This document shows, one piece after another, positions 19,159 through 27,209 of a stretch of DNA of 64,000 nucleotides. The notes under the pieces were generated by a model. It was not told the DNA's origin. It ran no database searches and worked only from the letters and a program-made list of their open reading frames with translations. Origin of the DNA: Rickettsiaceae bacterium (GTDB lineage Bacteria > Pseudomonadota > Alphaproteobacteria > Rickettsiales > Rickettsiaceae). The stretch is taken from NCBI GenBank assembly GCA_029266475.1, contig JAQSWU010000003.1, positions 39,182 through 103,181 of the forward strand, written 5' to 3'. A program made the translations under genes and the position numbers. Each line of letters opens with the position of its first letter. The first letter of the stretch is position 1.

Positions 19159-19878
19159 TCAATTATGGTGATGGTCATGATTATGAGAATATATAGATAG
19201 TATATCTTCCTTTCTACCGAATATCTTTATATATTCAGGGTTATTTACTATCTGATTTGGCAGGCCATTACAACATATATGCTTATTTAAACAGATCACT
19301 TGCTCAGACCTACTCATAACTGTAAATAAATCATGCGATATCATGAATATAGCATGATTATGTTCATTTTTGACACGCTCTATAATTTTGTAGAAATTAG
19401 CTTGGCTTGTAACATCTAGCCCTTGTGTTGCTTCATCCATCACGATTAAATCTGGCTTATTAAGTAAAGCTGCAGCAAGCATTATTTTTTGGAACTGCCC
19501 TCCAGAAAGCGCATGCACAGAGGTTGAAAGCGGCAGTTCTAGCGATACTTCATCCAATGCTTCTTCGATTAGTTCGCGACAAGCTTGACTCTGGCCTAAT
19601 AATTCAAGGAATGACTTGATATCAAGCGGTAAATTCCTATCAAGAGCAAGTTTTTGTGGAATATAACTGATTTTTAAGCCTAGTTTTCGATATACTGATC
19701 CATTGACCGGTTTATCAATACCAATGATTATCCGTGCAAGAGTAGTTTTACCAGCGCCATTTGGGCCGATAACGGTTGTAATTGTGTTTGGTAAAATCTC
19801 TAAACTTATATTATGTAGCACCAATTTATTCTCATAAGCCTGGCTGACATTGGTAAGTTTAATTAAAGCATTACTCAT
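19159..19878 (-). CDS. znuC: Zinc ABC transporter ATP-binding protein
   Basis: ATPase of 239 residues partnering ZnuB. Walker A is GPNGAGKTTLAR, the Q-loop SYIPQKL, the ABC signature LSGGQFQKIMLAAAL, Walker B LIVMDEATQGLD, and the switch His is in ISHD. The His-rich end (NHDHHHN) may sense or bind zinc, as in other ZnuC proteins. First gene of a two-gene operon. Confidence 0.93.
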   Translation of the reverse strand: MSNALIKLTNVSQAYENKLVLHNISLEILPNTITTVIGPNGAGKTTLARIIIGIDKPVNGSVYRKLGLKISYIPQKLALDRNLPLDIKSFLELLGQSQACRELIEEALDEVSLELPLSTSVHALSGGQFQKIMLAAALLNKPDLIVMDEATQGLDVTSQANFYKIIERVKNEHNHAIFMISHDLFTVMSRSEQVICLNKHICCNGLPNQIVNNPEYIKIFGRKEDILSIYSHNHDHHHN

Positions 19879-19995
19879 GAAGGGTAAGATTTGAGTTTAA
19901 TTATTTATTATAATAAAGTTTAGAGAGGCAAAAAGATATAGGTGCAGTAATTGAAAACCTACTACACCTATATAAATATTATATTATAACGAGCA

Positions 19996-20460
19996 TTATC
20001 CGTTAATCATCTTCCATTGGCCATCTGGTTTTCGGCATGCTTTACCATAAGCCTTTTGTGGTTCGCCACCAATAACTACTGTTTGAGTGAACTCACGGCA
20101 GTAACGTCCATCCTCTCCCCTATAAGTATTTGCTGGAGTAATTGACCCATAATGACCTGAATCTGGATTACGCCATTCTACAGCTTGACCTGATCTAGAA
20201 AACTCTAAGGCTTTTTGAGAACTTTGCGCTATTGCAAGCCTATCTCTCTCATCCAAAGCTGCGCCAATTTTATTACCAGCAAAAGCTCCTGCAAGCATTC
20301 CAGCACCGATAGCAAGAATCTTGCCATCACCTTTACCGAAAGCTGAACCAACAAGCGCTCCTGTAACCGCCCCCATGGCTGTACCCCCTTGTGTTTTATT
20401 AGCACACGATGAGAGAAGACTTATTGACAGCACTAAAGTTATTATTTTAAATAATTTCAT
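19996..20460 (-). CDS. 17 kDa surface antigen-type lipoprotein (glycine-zipper family)
   Basis: Outer-membrane lipoprotein related to the Rickettsia 17 kDa common antigen. A signal peptide ends in the lipobox LLSSC, after which the mature protein would begin with lipidated Cys. A glycine-zipper 2TM segment follows (GAVTGALVGSAFG, GAGMLAGAFAGNKIGAAL), then the C-terminal domain with YCREFTQTVVIGG and YGKACRKPDGQWKMI, both typical of the family. I place the start at 20460 because AGGA lies 5 bases ahead of that ATG. The alternative at 20487 is only about nine bases past a TATAAT box and would be at the very 5' end of the transcript. Confidence 0.9.
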   Translation of the reverse strand: MKLFKIITLVLSISLLSSCANKTQGGTAMGAVTGALVGSAFGKGDGKILAIGAGMLAGAFAGNKIGAALDERDRLAIAQSSQKALEFSRSGQAVEWRNPDSGHYGSITPANTYRGEDGRYCREFTQTVVIGGEPQKAYGKACRKPDGQWKMING

Positions 20461-20495
20461 AATTATCCTATTATTTTCTTTTTTCATAGCTTAAT

Positions 20496-20504
20496 ATTAT
20501 AACA
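20496..20504 (-). promoter_or_regulatory. Extended -10 promoter of the 17 kDa lipoprotein gene
   Basis: TGTTATAAT on the minus strand is a perfect extended -10. No clear -35 is seen, as is common for extended -10 promoters. Transcription would start near 20489, which helps choose 20460 as the translation start. Confidence 0.5.
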
Positions 20505-20547
20505 GAAAAATCGCTAAAACAGAAATACTATTTTAAGTTTATGTAAT

Positions 20548-21462
20548 ATGAAAACAGAATTTAATAATAACTTATTACGCATAGCTTCATATTTATCCGT
20601 ATTAAATGCGCTTATTGTCGTGGTTATGAAGCTTTATGGCTGGATTATTACTGATTCAGTCTCGATTCTTGCCTCTCTTATAGATGCTTGTCTTGATATA
20701 AGCTCTTCAGTGGTAAACTTCATTGCAATTAGACTTGCTATCCAGCCACCGGATGATAATCATCGTTTTGGGCATGGTAAGATTGAAGATTTAGCTGTTT
20801 TCGCGCAATCTATGTTCTTTGGCGCTTCTAGCATATTTTTAATCTTTACTTCTTTGAAAAAATTCTCGCAAGTACCAAGCCTTGAGAATTACGATGTAGG
20901 TATTAATATCATGATTGCTTCTACTATACTTACATCAGCTCTTGTAATTTTTCAAACCTTCGTTATTGCACGTACGAAATCAAATATTATCGAAGCCGAT
21001 AAGCTTCATTACATTACTGATGTATTTACTAATCTTGCAGTGATAGCTTCTATATACTTATCATCGAATTACGGTTTTATATATGCAGACCCTATATTTG
21101 CTATCTTTATAGCTGCTTACATCTTACATGGCGCTTATAAAATCTCGGCTAAAGCTATAAAAAATCTTGTTGATGAAGAGTTTAGCGACGAAGAGAGAGA
21201 GTGCATAATCAAAATAATTTCAAAGAATAAGAATATTAAAGGTATACATGAACTGAAAACTAGAAAAGCAGGAAATAAGCCATTTATTCAATGCCATTTA
21301 GAATTAGACGGTAACATTACGCTTTTTGAAGCTCATAACATTACAGACACTATTATGAGAGAATTATACGCAGAATTCCCAGGGAGTGAGATCCTCATTC
21401 ATCAAGATCCAGCAGGAATAGAGCGAAACGTACCATTTAAAGAAAAACTCTTTAGATCTTAA
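20548..21462 (+). CDS. Cation diffusion facilitator, FieF-like divalent metal exporter
   Basis: Inner-membrane metal/proton antiporter, 304 residues with six helices. The metal-site motif SLIDACLDISSS (two Asp four apart) lies in helix II, and HYITDVFTNL (His, Asp) in helix V. The inter-helix motif DDNHRFGHGKIE is the CDF signature, and a cytoplasmic C-terminal domain follows from ~residue 205. The motif set matches the FieF/YiiP branch (Zn, Fe). It lies close to znuBC, but divergently oriented, so both uptake and export of zinc-type ions are encoded within 3 kb. tadA follows after 3 bases and is probably cotranscribed. Confidence 0.9.
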   Translation: MKTEFNNNLLRIASYLSVLNALIVVVMKLYGWIITDSVSILASLIDACLDISSSVVNFIAIRLAIQPPDDNHRFGHGKIEDLAVFAQSMFFGASSIFLIFTSLKKFSQVPSLENYDVGINIMIASTILTSALVIFQTFVIARTKSNIIEADKLHYITDVFTNLAVIASIYLSSNYGFIYADPIFAIFIAAYILHGAYKISAKAIKNLVDEEFSDEERECIIKIISKNKNIKGIHELKTRKAGNKPFIQCHLELDGNITLFEAHNITDTIMRELYAEFPGSEILIHQDPAGIERNVPFKEKLFRS

Positions 21463-21465
21463 AAG

Positions 21466-21918
21466 ATGTTTGATAATCAATATATGCGCTTAGCACTTGA
21501 ACTTGCAAGAGATGCTAAAAGCCAGGGAGAGGTGCCAGTCGGGGCTATCATAATCGATAAAAATAATAATATTATTGCTAAAAGCTTTAACGCCGTTGAG
21601 AAAACTGCTAATCCTCTTGCCCATGCTGAAATGCTTGCTATCGAACAAGCGTGCTCTAATTTAGGTACTAAATATTTAGAAGACTGCTCACTATTTGTAA
21701 ATTTAGAACCCTGCAATATGTGCATAGCTGCTATCTCCTTTGCTAGAATTAAAAAATTGTATTTTGGAGCCTACGATAGAAAATCAGGCGGCGTCGAATC
21801 TGGAGCAAGATTCCTTGATTCAAACGCCTGTCATCATAGACCAGAAATATATGGCGGGATTCTAGAGAATGAGTCTGAAGAGTTGATTAAAAATTTCTTT
21901 AAAGAGCTGCGTAAGTAG
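21466..21918 (+). CDS. tadA: tRNA(Arg) adenosine-34 deaminase TadA
   Basis: Converts A34 to inosine in the wobble position of tRNA-Arg(ACG). The 150-residue protein has the zinc and proton-shuttle motif HAE (in PLAHAEMLAI) and the PCNMC zinc ligands in LEPCNMCIAAIS, with the family's C-terminal helix. It starts 3 bases after the CDF exporter. An R2 repeat begins 28 bases after its stop. Confidence 0.93.
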   Translation: MFDNQYMRLALELARDAKSQGEVPVGAIIIDKNNNIIAKSFNAVEKTANPLAHAEMLAIEQACSNLGTKYLEDCSLFVNLEPCNMCIAAISFARIKKLYFGAYDRKSGGVESGARFLDSNACHHRPEIYGGILENESEELIKNFFKELRK

Positions 21919-21946
21919 ATTCAAGTCCGCGTCTAACCAACCTTTA

Positions 21947-22049
21947 TAGGAAATTTATTTAAAGTGTGGTACGTCGTCATTCCTCGCTTACGTATTACTC
22001 ATACGCTGCGCTCGTTATTTCTAGTACCACAACTCAACTAATTTCACTA
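21947..22049 (-). repeat. R2 repeat (99-bp MITE), copy 2, overlapping the end of thyX
   Basis: A core of 99 bases (21949-22047) flanked by TA on both sides, in inverse orientation to the copies at 15325 and 23694 and differing from them by only a few bases. Its right end runs into thyX and provides the last codons and TGA stop of that gene. Confidence 0.88.
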
Positions 22050-22954
22050 ATTCCACTTTGTTCTTGACTAACATTCTCACCCCGTAATCTTTTTTTTATC
22101 ATTTCAACAGCATTTTTTGAGAGTGAAGAACCTTTAAGCCTGTATTCTTCGAAAGCTTCATATGAAATCGGCACCCATCTTTTAACAACATCAAGCATTG
22201 CCTCAGCATAAGCCCGAATCTCATACTGAGCGTGAGAGTCGGCTCTAAGCGCTAAGAAATGCAAAAGATTATGTAGATCTATCTTCCAATACCATTCTGT
22301 ATAGTAATTTAATGTTAAATTCATACGAGCAAGCTCTCTTGCGATACCATGCTTATTCTCATCAATAATATTACCTGCCTCATCTTCGTTCATTAGAGTG
22401 GTATAATGATCATAGCACCTTTCAGCATCTTCTTTTAAGATTCTAATAACTTCATCGGCAAATTCAGCAGGGACTGACATTTCCTCTCTACATTGCTTAT
22501 TTACTTTAGACTGAGGGGCAATATTTTCTTTAGCAGGAATATAGAAATCACTACCCATAATTGAATAGCGCGCTGAATATTCATTAACACTTGCCGTACG
22601 GTGGCGGATCCATTGACGCGCAATGAAGATCGGCAACTTTATATGGAATTTGATTTCACACATTTCAAAAGGCGTAGTATGACGGTGACGCATTAGATAA
22701 TGGATTAAACCTCTGTCTTGATTGGTTTGTTTAGTTCCAGTACCGTATGAAACTCGGGCCGCCTGCACTACTGCATTATCATTACCCATATAATCAACCA
22801 CACGGATAAATCCATGATCTAGAACTTTAATGGGTTGATATAAAATTTCCTCTAATTCTGGTGAAATGGCTCTTTTTGTAGTATTTTGGGTATCTTGTAA
22901 CTGATTGATAGTAGCATCTTTATATAATGTATCTACTGTCACTTTCTTCCTCAT
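22034..22954 (-). CDS. thyX: Flavin-dependent thymidylate synthase
   Basis: Makes dTMP from dUMP using FAD and methylene-folate, replacing ThyA. The signature [15 protein letters not shown] (ThyX motif RHRxxSxNExSxRY) lies near residue 110, with FAD/dUMP-binding segments around [11 protein letters not shown] and [22 protein letters not shown]. At 306 residues it is typical of the alphaproteobacterial form. The C-terminal SEIS and the TGA come from an inserted R2 repeat, so the original tail was replaced; the conserved domain ends well before this. The gene is monocistronic. Confidence 0.95.
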   Translation of the reverse strand: MRKKVTVDTLYKDATINQLQDTQNTTKRAISPELEEILYQPIKVLDHGFIRVVDYMGNDNAVVQAARVSYGTGTKQTNQDRGLIHYLMRHRHTTPFEMCEIKFHIKLPIFIARQWIRHRTASVNEYSARYSIMGSDFYIPAKENIAPQSKVNKQCREEMSVPAEFADEVIRILKEDAERCYDHYTTLMNEDEAGNIIDENKHGIARELARMNLTLNYYTEWYWKIDLHNLLHFLALRADSHAQYEIRAYAEAMLDVVKRWVPISYEAFEEYRLKGSSLSKNAVEMIKKRLRGENVSQEQSGISEIS

Positions 22955-23079
22955 AATTTTTATTTTAATACTATACTATAAACTAAAATGATATATTTAG
23001 CCAAATCGAAATTAGTCTTTTATAGAAAATAAATTTCTGCTATAATAGGTTTGCCAGATTTTAAAAGGCTATAGTAATA

Positions 23080-23400
23080 AACGCTGCTTGGAATAGAAGT
23101 TGCGGACCCGGGGGCAGTACCCGGCGCCTCCACCATTATCTTGATTATGGGGGCGAATAAGGTTCGACGCACTTAGTAAAGGAGTAGTTTTTACTCGGCA
23201 TGATACCGCCGGACTTGTTAAACTTCTTTTGAAGTCTTTTAAGTTGTTGGATCATTAAAGACAAATGCAAACGATAATTTTGCACCTGCAAGAAACACAG
23301 CTCTAGCTGCTTAATCTTGCGCGGTTGGGGGCTTCCGGGCAACAGAATAGCCCTACTTCCATGCTTATTATTACATTTTCCTCCCAAACATTAAGTGATT
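23080..23400 (+). ncRNA. ssrA: tmRNA, two-piece circularly permuted form
   Basis: Rescues stalled ribosomes and tags the nascent peptide. The acceptor piece comes first and ends CCGGCGCCTCCACCA at 23135, with a T-arm stem CCGGG/CCCGG around 23107-23124. After a 13-base spacer, the coding piece starts at 23149 with GGGGGCG, which pairs with CGCCTCC of the acceptor piece (one G-U). The reading frame for the tag at 23267-23314 encodes ANDNFAPARNTALAA and stops with TAA, an alphaproteobacterial-type tag ending in the ClpX recognition residues LAA. The piece order is that of permuted tmRNA genes. The 3' limit is approximate, and I could not fold the coding piece fully. Confidence 0.92.
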
Positions 23401-23511
23401 TCATTTGAATCCACCTCTAGTGCGGAAAGAAGATATCCATTAAAACAAGCTTAAGCGACGAGCAAAATCAAGACAAACTTAAATCAAGTTACCATATATG
23501 CTAAAAATTGC

Positions 23512-23556
23512 CTTAAAAAAATAGGGGGGGGGGGTCAAAAATTGCAACCTATAGTT
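23512..23556 (+). repeat. Poly-G tract repeat, copy 2
   Basis: An A-run, ATA, then ten G, then TCAAAAATTGCAACC, matching the minus strand of 12351-12394 apart from the G-run length and a few substitutions. It lies between ssrA and an R1 repeat, in a region with no ORF. Confidence 0.5.
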
Positions 23557-23634
23557 GAAGCGTTTGAAAAACTACCCTCCAGCCCGCATAGAATGGTTGG
23601 CGCAAGGGAGGCAAGGTCTTAACTGACAGTTCAA

Positions 23635-23888
23635 TAGACTTCTTTGTAAGAACTCTACTTCTGCTGCGAGTTTGTATACAGGTTAGGTATATATAGTGAA
23701 ATTAGTTGAGTTGTGGCACTAGAAATAACGAGCGCAGCGTATGAGTAATACGTAAGCGAGAAATGACGACGTACCACACTTTAAATAAATTTACTATAAA
23801 TACTCATGTACCTATAAGTCTACTTGGGTTCTGCGTTCCTAGTCTTCTGCAAATTCTCAAGAGTAAGCGAGTTTTTGATAGAAGTCTA
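23635..23888 (+). repeat. R1 repeat (MITE-like), interrupted by R2
   Basis: Left part 23635-23693 and right part 23797-23888 join into a full R1 copy closely matching the one at 15143, with TAGACTTCT and AGAAGTCTA termini. The R2 element at 23694-23796 interrupts it in the middle, at a TA. Confidence 0.88.
23694..23796 (+). repeat. R2 repeat (99-bp MITE), copy 3, nested in R1
   Basis: The core is 23696-23794, again exactly 99 bases, flanked by TA dinucleotides at 23694 and 23795. Comparison with the uninterrupted R1 copy at 15143 shows one TA in the empty site and two in the filled site, so this is a genuine insertion with target duplication. Confidence 0.9.
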
Positions 23889-24002
23889 ATTAAGCTAGCC
23901 TTTAGGCGCAGGAATTTGAAATTAATTAATAATCGCTTAAGCGATAAACAAGGAGCAAGTTAAAATCAAATTATTATATTTTTTAGGAAAATATGTTAAG
24001 AA

Positions 24003-24088
24003 TGGTACCCGCGGCCGGACTTGAACCGGCAAGGGCGTAAGCCCCACGGATTTTAAGTCCGTTATGTCTACCATTCCATCACGCGGGC
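24003..24088 (-). tRNA. tRNA-Leu (anticodon UAA)
   Basis: The minus strand folds into a class II tRNA. The acceptor stem is GCCCGCG/CGCGGGT, the anticodon arm CGGACTTAAAATCCG with anticodon TAA, then a variable arm (GGGGCTTACGCCC), T-arm GCCGGTTCAAGTCCGGC, discriminator A and an encoded CCA. The long variable arm and anticodon identify leucine (UUA/UUG codons). Confidence 0.95.
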
Positions 24089-24202
24089 ATCGATTGGTTT
24101 CGTCAGCATAATAAAATTATAAATAAAAGGCAAGAAATATTTTTGCAGAATAAGCCTGAAAAAGCAAATTTCTCTTCTGCTCTGCTGCCAAACTCTGCAA
24201 AA

Positions 24203-25168
24203 TCAAGTTTTATCCCTTAAGCTTGCTCCTACAAACTGCATAGTAACTGTTACCCATGTTTCATGGATAATAGTATTAATTAACTTGAATCCCACCTCTG
24301 CATGCGCTTCAATCACCGCCTCTGCTTGGTTTTCTAAAAAACCTGATAGAACTATATAACCTTCATCTGCAGAGTGAGCAGCAATATCAGGTGAGAGGTT
24401 AATTAACGGACCTGCAAGTATATTACTTATAATTAAATCAAATTTTAGCCCTTCAATCTTCGGGTTATCATAACCATCACTATGGAAGAACTCAGCATTA
24501 TTGACATTATTATATAAAGCATTATTTAAAGCTATTTTCACTGCAGGCTCTTCAATATCAGAACCCATTATAACTGAGGAAGGCCATATTTTCCCGGCAG
24601 CGATTGCAAGTATACCTGTTCCAGTGCCAACATCTAATATAGTCTTAAAGTTTTCTTTCGATAAAGCCTCTAGCGCTTCAATACATGATTTTGTTGTATA
24701 ATGCTCACCCGTTCCAAAAGCGCATGATGCCTCAAGGATGATAGGTGTTTTATCCTTTGGGCATTCGTCCTTATAAACATTTGAGCTTATGAAGAACCTC
24801 TCCACACAGAAAGGTTTAAATTTTTCTTGTACAATGCTTACCCAATCTAGATTGTCTAAGGGGAAGTAATTCAAGTCTGTAATGGTAACATTATATTTGT
24901 TAAGAATTATCTGCAATTGATGCAAAATACTTTCAAAATCAGGTTTCCCATCAAAGTAAGCATCAACTTGCCAAATATCTTCAGGATTTATTTCAATTGT
25001 ATCTGATTTATGATTAGAAACGCTTACAGAATCTGCAACCACCTCTAGGAAATCCTCTATATAGAGAATATATTTGTAAGTGATTTTAAAGCTAAGCTGC
25101 CAGGTAGCATGCTCTAAGGATTCATCATCAGTATTATTATAACTTGCTCGGGGTGCGTAATTATTCAT
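24203..25168 (-). CDS. prmA: Ribosomal protein L11 methyltransferase
   Basis: SAM-dependent trimethylation of ribosomal protein L11. The C-terminal ~170 residues form a Rossmann methyltransferase with motif I DVGTGTGILAIAAGK, the acidic ribose-binding residue in GSDIEEPA, and the NPPF-equivalent SNILAGPL. The preceding AFGTGEHYTT matches the PrmA signature. The N-terminal ~130 residues would be the L11-binding domain. At 321 residues it is slightly longer than E. coli PrmA. Transcribed alone. Confidence 0.92.
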   Translation of the reverse strand: MNNYAPRASYNNTDDESLEHATWQLSFKITYKYILYIEDFLEVVADSVSVSNHKSDTIEINPEDIWQVDAYFDGKPDFESILHQLQIILNKYNVTITDLNYFPLDNLDWVSIVQEKFKPFCVERFFISSNVYKDECPKDKTPIILEASCAFGTGEHYTTKSCIEALEALSKENFKTILDVGTGTGILAIAAGKIWPSSVIMGSDIEEPAVKIALNNALYNNVNNAEFFHSDGYDNPKIEGLKFDLIISNILAGPLINLSPDIAAHSADEGYIVLSGFLENQAEAVIEAHAEVGFKLINTIIHETWVTVTMQFVGASLRDKT

Positions 25169-25267
25169 TGAATGATCTTAAAATTTTACTTTCCAAATTC
25201 TTTAAAAATTGTTAGATTACATTATCAGAAATCTCAAATTATTCAATTTTAAAAAAAGGAGTAGTAA

Positions 25268-25699
25268 ATGAATAAAGTTAAGTTTTTAATTACAGTTATT
25301 TTCTGTGCTGCAAGCTTTGCAGTAACGCCTGCTTTTGCAGCTACAACAGAGGAGAAACCGGCTACGAAAGAAAACGTGAAAGCTGAAGATAAAAAAATTG
25401 TAGCAAAGGGAAGTAATGATAAAGAGTCAAATCAACAATATCAACAGGTAATCGACGAGTATAAAAAATATCTGCAGACAGTACCTAAAGAACTGCGCGA
25501 TGAGATTAAGAACTTTAGAACAGAAATGGTTAAATTGAATAATCAGAAGCGTGAAATATACAAGAAATTATCTAATCAAGCCCAAGATTTTTTAAAAAAA
25601 GAAAGAGAATATAAAAGAAAACTTCCAATACGTATGAGAAAAGACTTAAATGAAGGCTTAACCGAAGAACCAGTAAAAACAGAAGCTACAAAAAAGTAG
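25268..25699 (+). CDS. Small exported helical protein, unknown function (143 aa)
   Basis: I do not recognise the family. A signal peptide (MNKVKFLITVIFCAASFAVTPAFA, cleavage near residue 24; shown here only as a whole from positions 1-24) precedes a charged, all-helical mature part with a coiled-coil look (QQYQQVIDEYKKYLQTVPK, then LRDEIKNFRTEMVKLNNQ) and a Lys-rich end. An AAAGGAG box stands 6 bases before the ATG. A strong inverted repeat follows the stop. Likely periplasmic; helical periplasmic proteins of this size include chaperones of the Skp/CpxP type, but no specific link is visible. Confidence 0.8.
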   Translation: MNKVKFLITVIFCAASFAVTPAFAATTEEKPATKENVKAEDKKIVAKGSNDKESNQQYQQVIDEYKKYLQTVPKELRDEIKNFRTEMVKLNNQKREIYKKLSNQAQDFLKKEREYKRKLPIRMRKDLNEGLTEEPVKTEATKK

Positions 25700-25725
25700 T
25701 TTTTCAATAAACTGTCAAAAAAATA

Positions 25726-25767
25726 ACTGTAAGCAAGAAAATTTTAGTCAAAACCCTTGCTTACAGT
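25726..25767 (+). terminator. Perfect 12-bp hairpin after the exported-protein gene
   Basis: ACTGTAAGCAAG pairs with CTTGCTTACAGT across an 18-base loop. It is followed by ATATATAAT rather than a T-run, so it may be a weak terminator or an mRNA-protecting hairpin. Confidence 0.5.
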
Positions 25768-25861
25768 ATATATAATCTAAAAAATAGTATATAATAAGCT
25801 TATTATCGTTAGCGCTTAATAATCAAATAAAACACATTAACATAATAGGCTACAAAGCAAG

Positions 25862-26569
25862 ATGAATAGAAGCCTGAGTAATATTATTACTAAAATACAT
25901 TCTATTAAATCAATCATCCATCAAAAGGATAAGCCCCTCTTTGCGCAACCTATTAGTGAGTTCAATAAGAAAATCGACCCACAATATATTATTGTACTTT
26001 TTTATTTTATCGGCCTTGCTGCCAGACTGTCTGAGATCGACTCACCAACTAATGAGAAAGAGCTTGAGGCTTTAATAAAAATTTTCCCTAATTTTTTAAA
26101 TGCTTCGCATAAAGTTACAAATCTGTATAAATCGGCCATTTCTGACCAGACACCTGCCTTGAACTTTGCCAAAAAAATTAGAACACTTTATCCTAGCAAT
26201 AAGGTACTAATGAGGCAAATTATAGAAAATCTCATAAAAATTGCTGATGCTGATGAACCTATCAATACGGTTGAATATATGTTTATTAATAACATTGCTA
26301 ATGAATTCGGCTTCGAGGCCGGAACTACCGATAAATTGATTGAAGAGTACATATTTCAGGAAAGTAAAACTCCTTTTGAAATACTTGGCGTAAATAAAGA
26401 TTCTTCAGTTAAGGATATTAGCGACGCTTACAAAGCACAGATTGTAAAATTTCACCCTGATAAGATACATGCTCATAGCGATATTGCCCCAGTTTATAAA
26501 AGTACCTTTGAGAAGAAATACCAAGAGGTGAGCAACGCCTACAAGACACTATTAAAGATGAAAGACTAA
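25862..26569 (+). CDS. DjlA-like co-chaperone (TerB-like domain plus C-terminal J domain)
   Basis: Residues ~35-165 form an all-helical TerB/DjlA-type central domain (KIADADEPINTVEYMFINNIANEFG is the tell-tale acidic motif, read as two parts). Residues ~175-235 are a J domain with the obligatory HPD in KFHPDKIHA, which stimulates DnaK ATPase. E. coli DjlA carries an N-terminal membrane anchor; this 235-residue protein has none that I can see, so it may be soluble. It is convergent with the small gene at 26573, 3 bases apart. Confidence 0.88.
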   Translation: MNRSLSNIITKIHSIKSIIHQKDKPLFAQPISEFNKKIDPQYIIVLFYFIGLAARLSEIDSPTNEKELEALIKIFPNFLNASHKVTNLYKSAISDQTPALNFAKKIRTLYPSNKVLMRQIIENLIKIADADEPINTVEYMFINNIANEFGFEAGTTDKLIEEYIFQESKTPFEILGVNKDSSVKDISDAYKAQIVKFHPDKIHAHSDIAPVYKSTFEKKYQEVSNAYKTLLKMKD

Positions 26570-26572
26570 CCT

Positions 26573-26788
26573 TTAATCAAATATATTATCCTTAATGTGA
26601 CCAAGAAGTACAGAGCAAGTATCGTCTGGCTGAGTTAGGTTATAGGCAATATAAGACATTCCTACTGCTAACTCTACCATAGGGAGCAAATAAAGATGAA
26701 TTGTTTCGTTAGTATGATTTATGATTACTTCATTTTCAATATAGCCGTCTAGCTGTTCAAGTTCTAGTTCTGTTAAATGATTTGGCAT
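26573..26788 (-). CDS. Small hypothetical protein (71 aa)
   Basis: Unrecognised acidic protein without signal peptide. Support for it being real: an AAGGGA box five bases ahead of the ATG, coding on the strand opposite to djlA with only 3 bases between the stops, and an amino-acid composition like that of a globular protein (LTELELEQLDGYIENEVI). No motif suggests a role. Confidence 0.5.
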   Translation of the reverse strand: MPNHLTELELEQLDGYIENEVIINHTNETIHLYLLPMVELAVGMSYIAYNLTQPDDTCSVLLGHIKDNIFD

Positions 26789-27037
26789 AAAATCCCTTGC
26801 TGTTTAATGAAACCCTACGCATCTTATCAAAATTCCTCGGTAAAACACCAAATAAACTATTAAGCGTATTGGTTATATCTATCTGATTGTAACATAGATG
26901 AGACGCCTAACCCTAGAAGGCAGGATATTTAACTTAATATAAAAATGGTTAACTATCCCTTTGGCTATAGCCTAATCGGTTTTATAAGGATCTAGGTGAT
27001 AAGCTAGCAATGCCATTTAAAGCTGCCTAAAGAACAT

Positions 27038-27184
27038 TAAACCTCTCTCTAAACTCTATTTCTGCTGCGAGTTTGTATATAGGTTCGGTACTCGAATCCT
27101 CATAAACCTATTAGTCTACTGCGGTTCTTTGTTTCGAGTCTTCTTCAAATTCTCTAGCAGAAGCAAGTTTTTGATAGAAGTCTA
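27038..27184 (+). repeat. R1 repeat (MITE-like), copy downstream of bamE
   Basis: Full-length copy, with the left end slightly eroded (TAAACCTCT for TAGACTTCT) and the right end intact (AGAAGTCTA). The core is 143 bases, and the middle belongs to the same variant as the copy at 10484 (CGGTACTCGAATCCTCAT). It fills most of the right part of the 421-base gap 26789-27209; in the left part I see nothing. Confidence 0.8.
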
Positions 27185-27209
27185 ATGTATAATGGGCCTA
27201 GAAACTGAT

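Noticed and set aside
23145..23387. 80-codon minus-strand frame
   Set aside because: It is the complement of the tmRNA coding piece.
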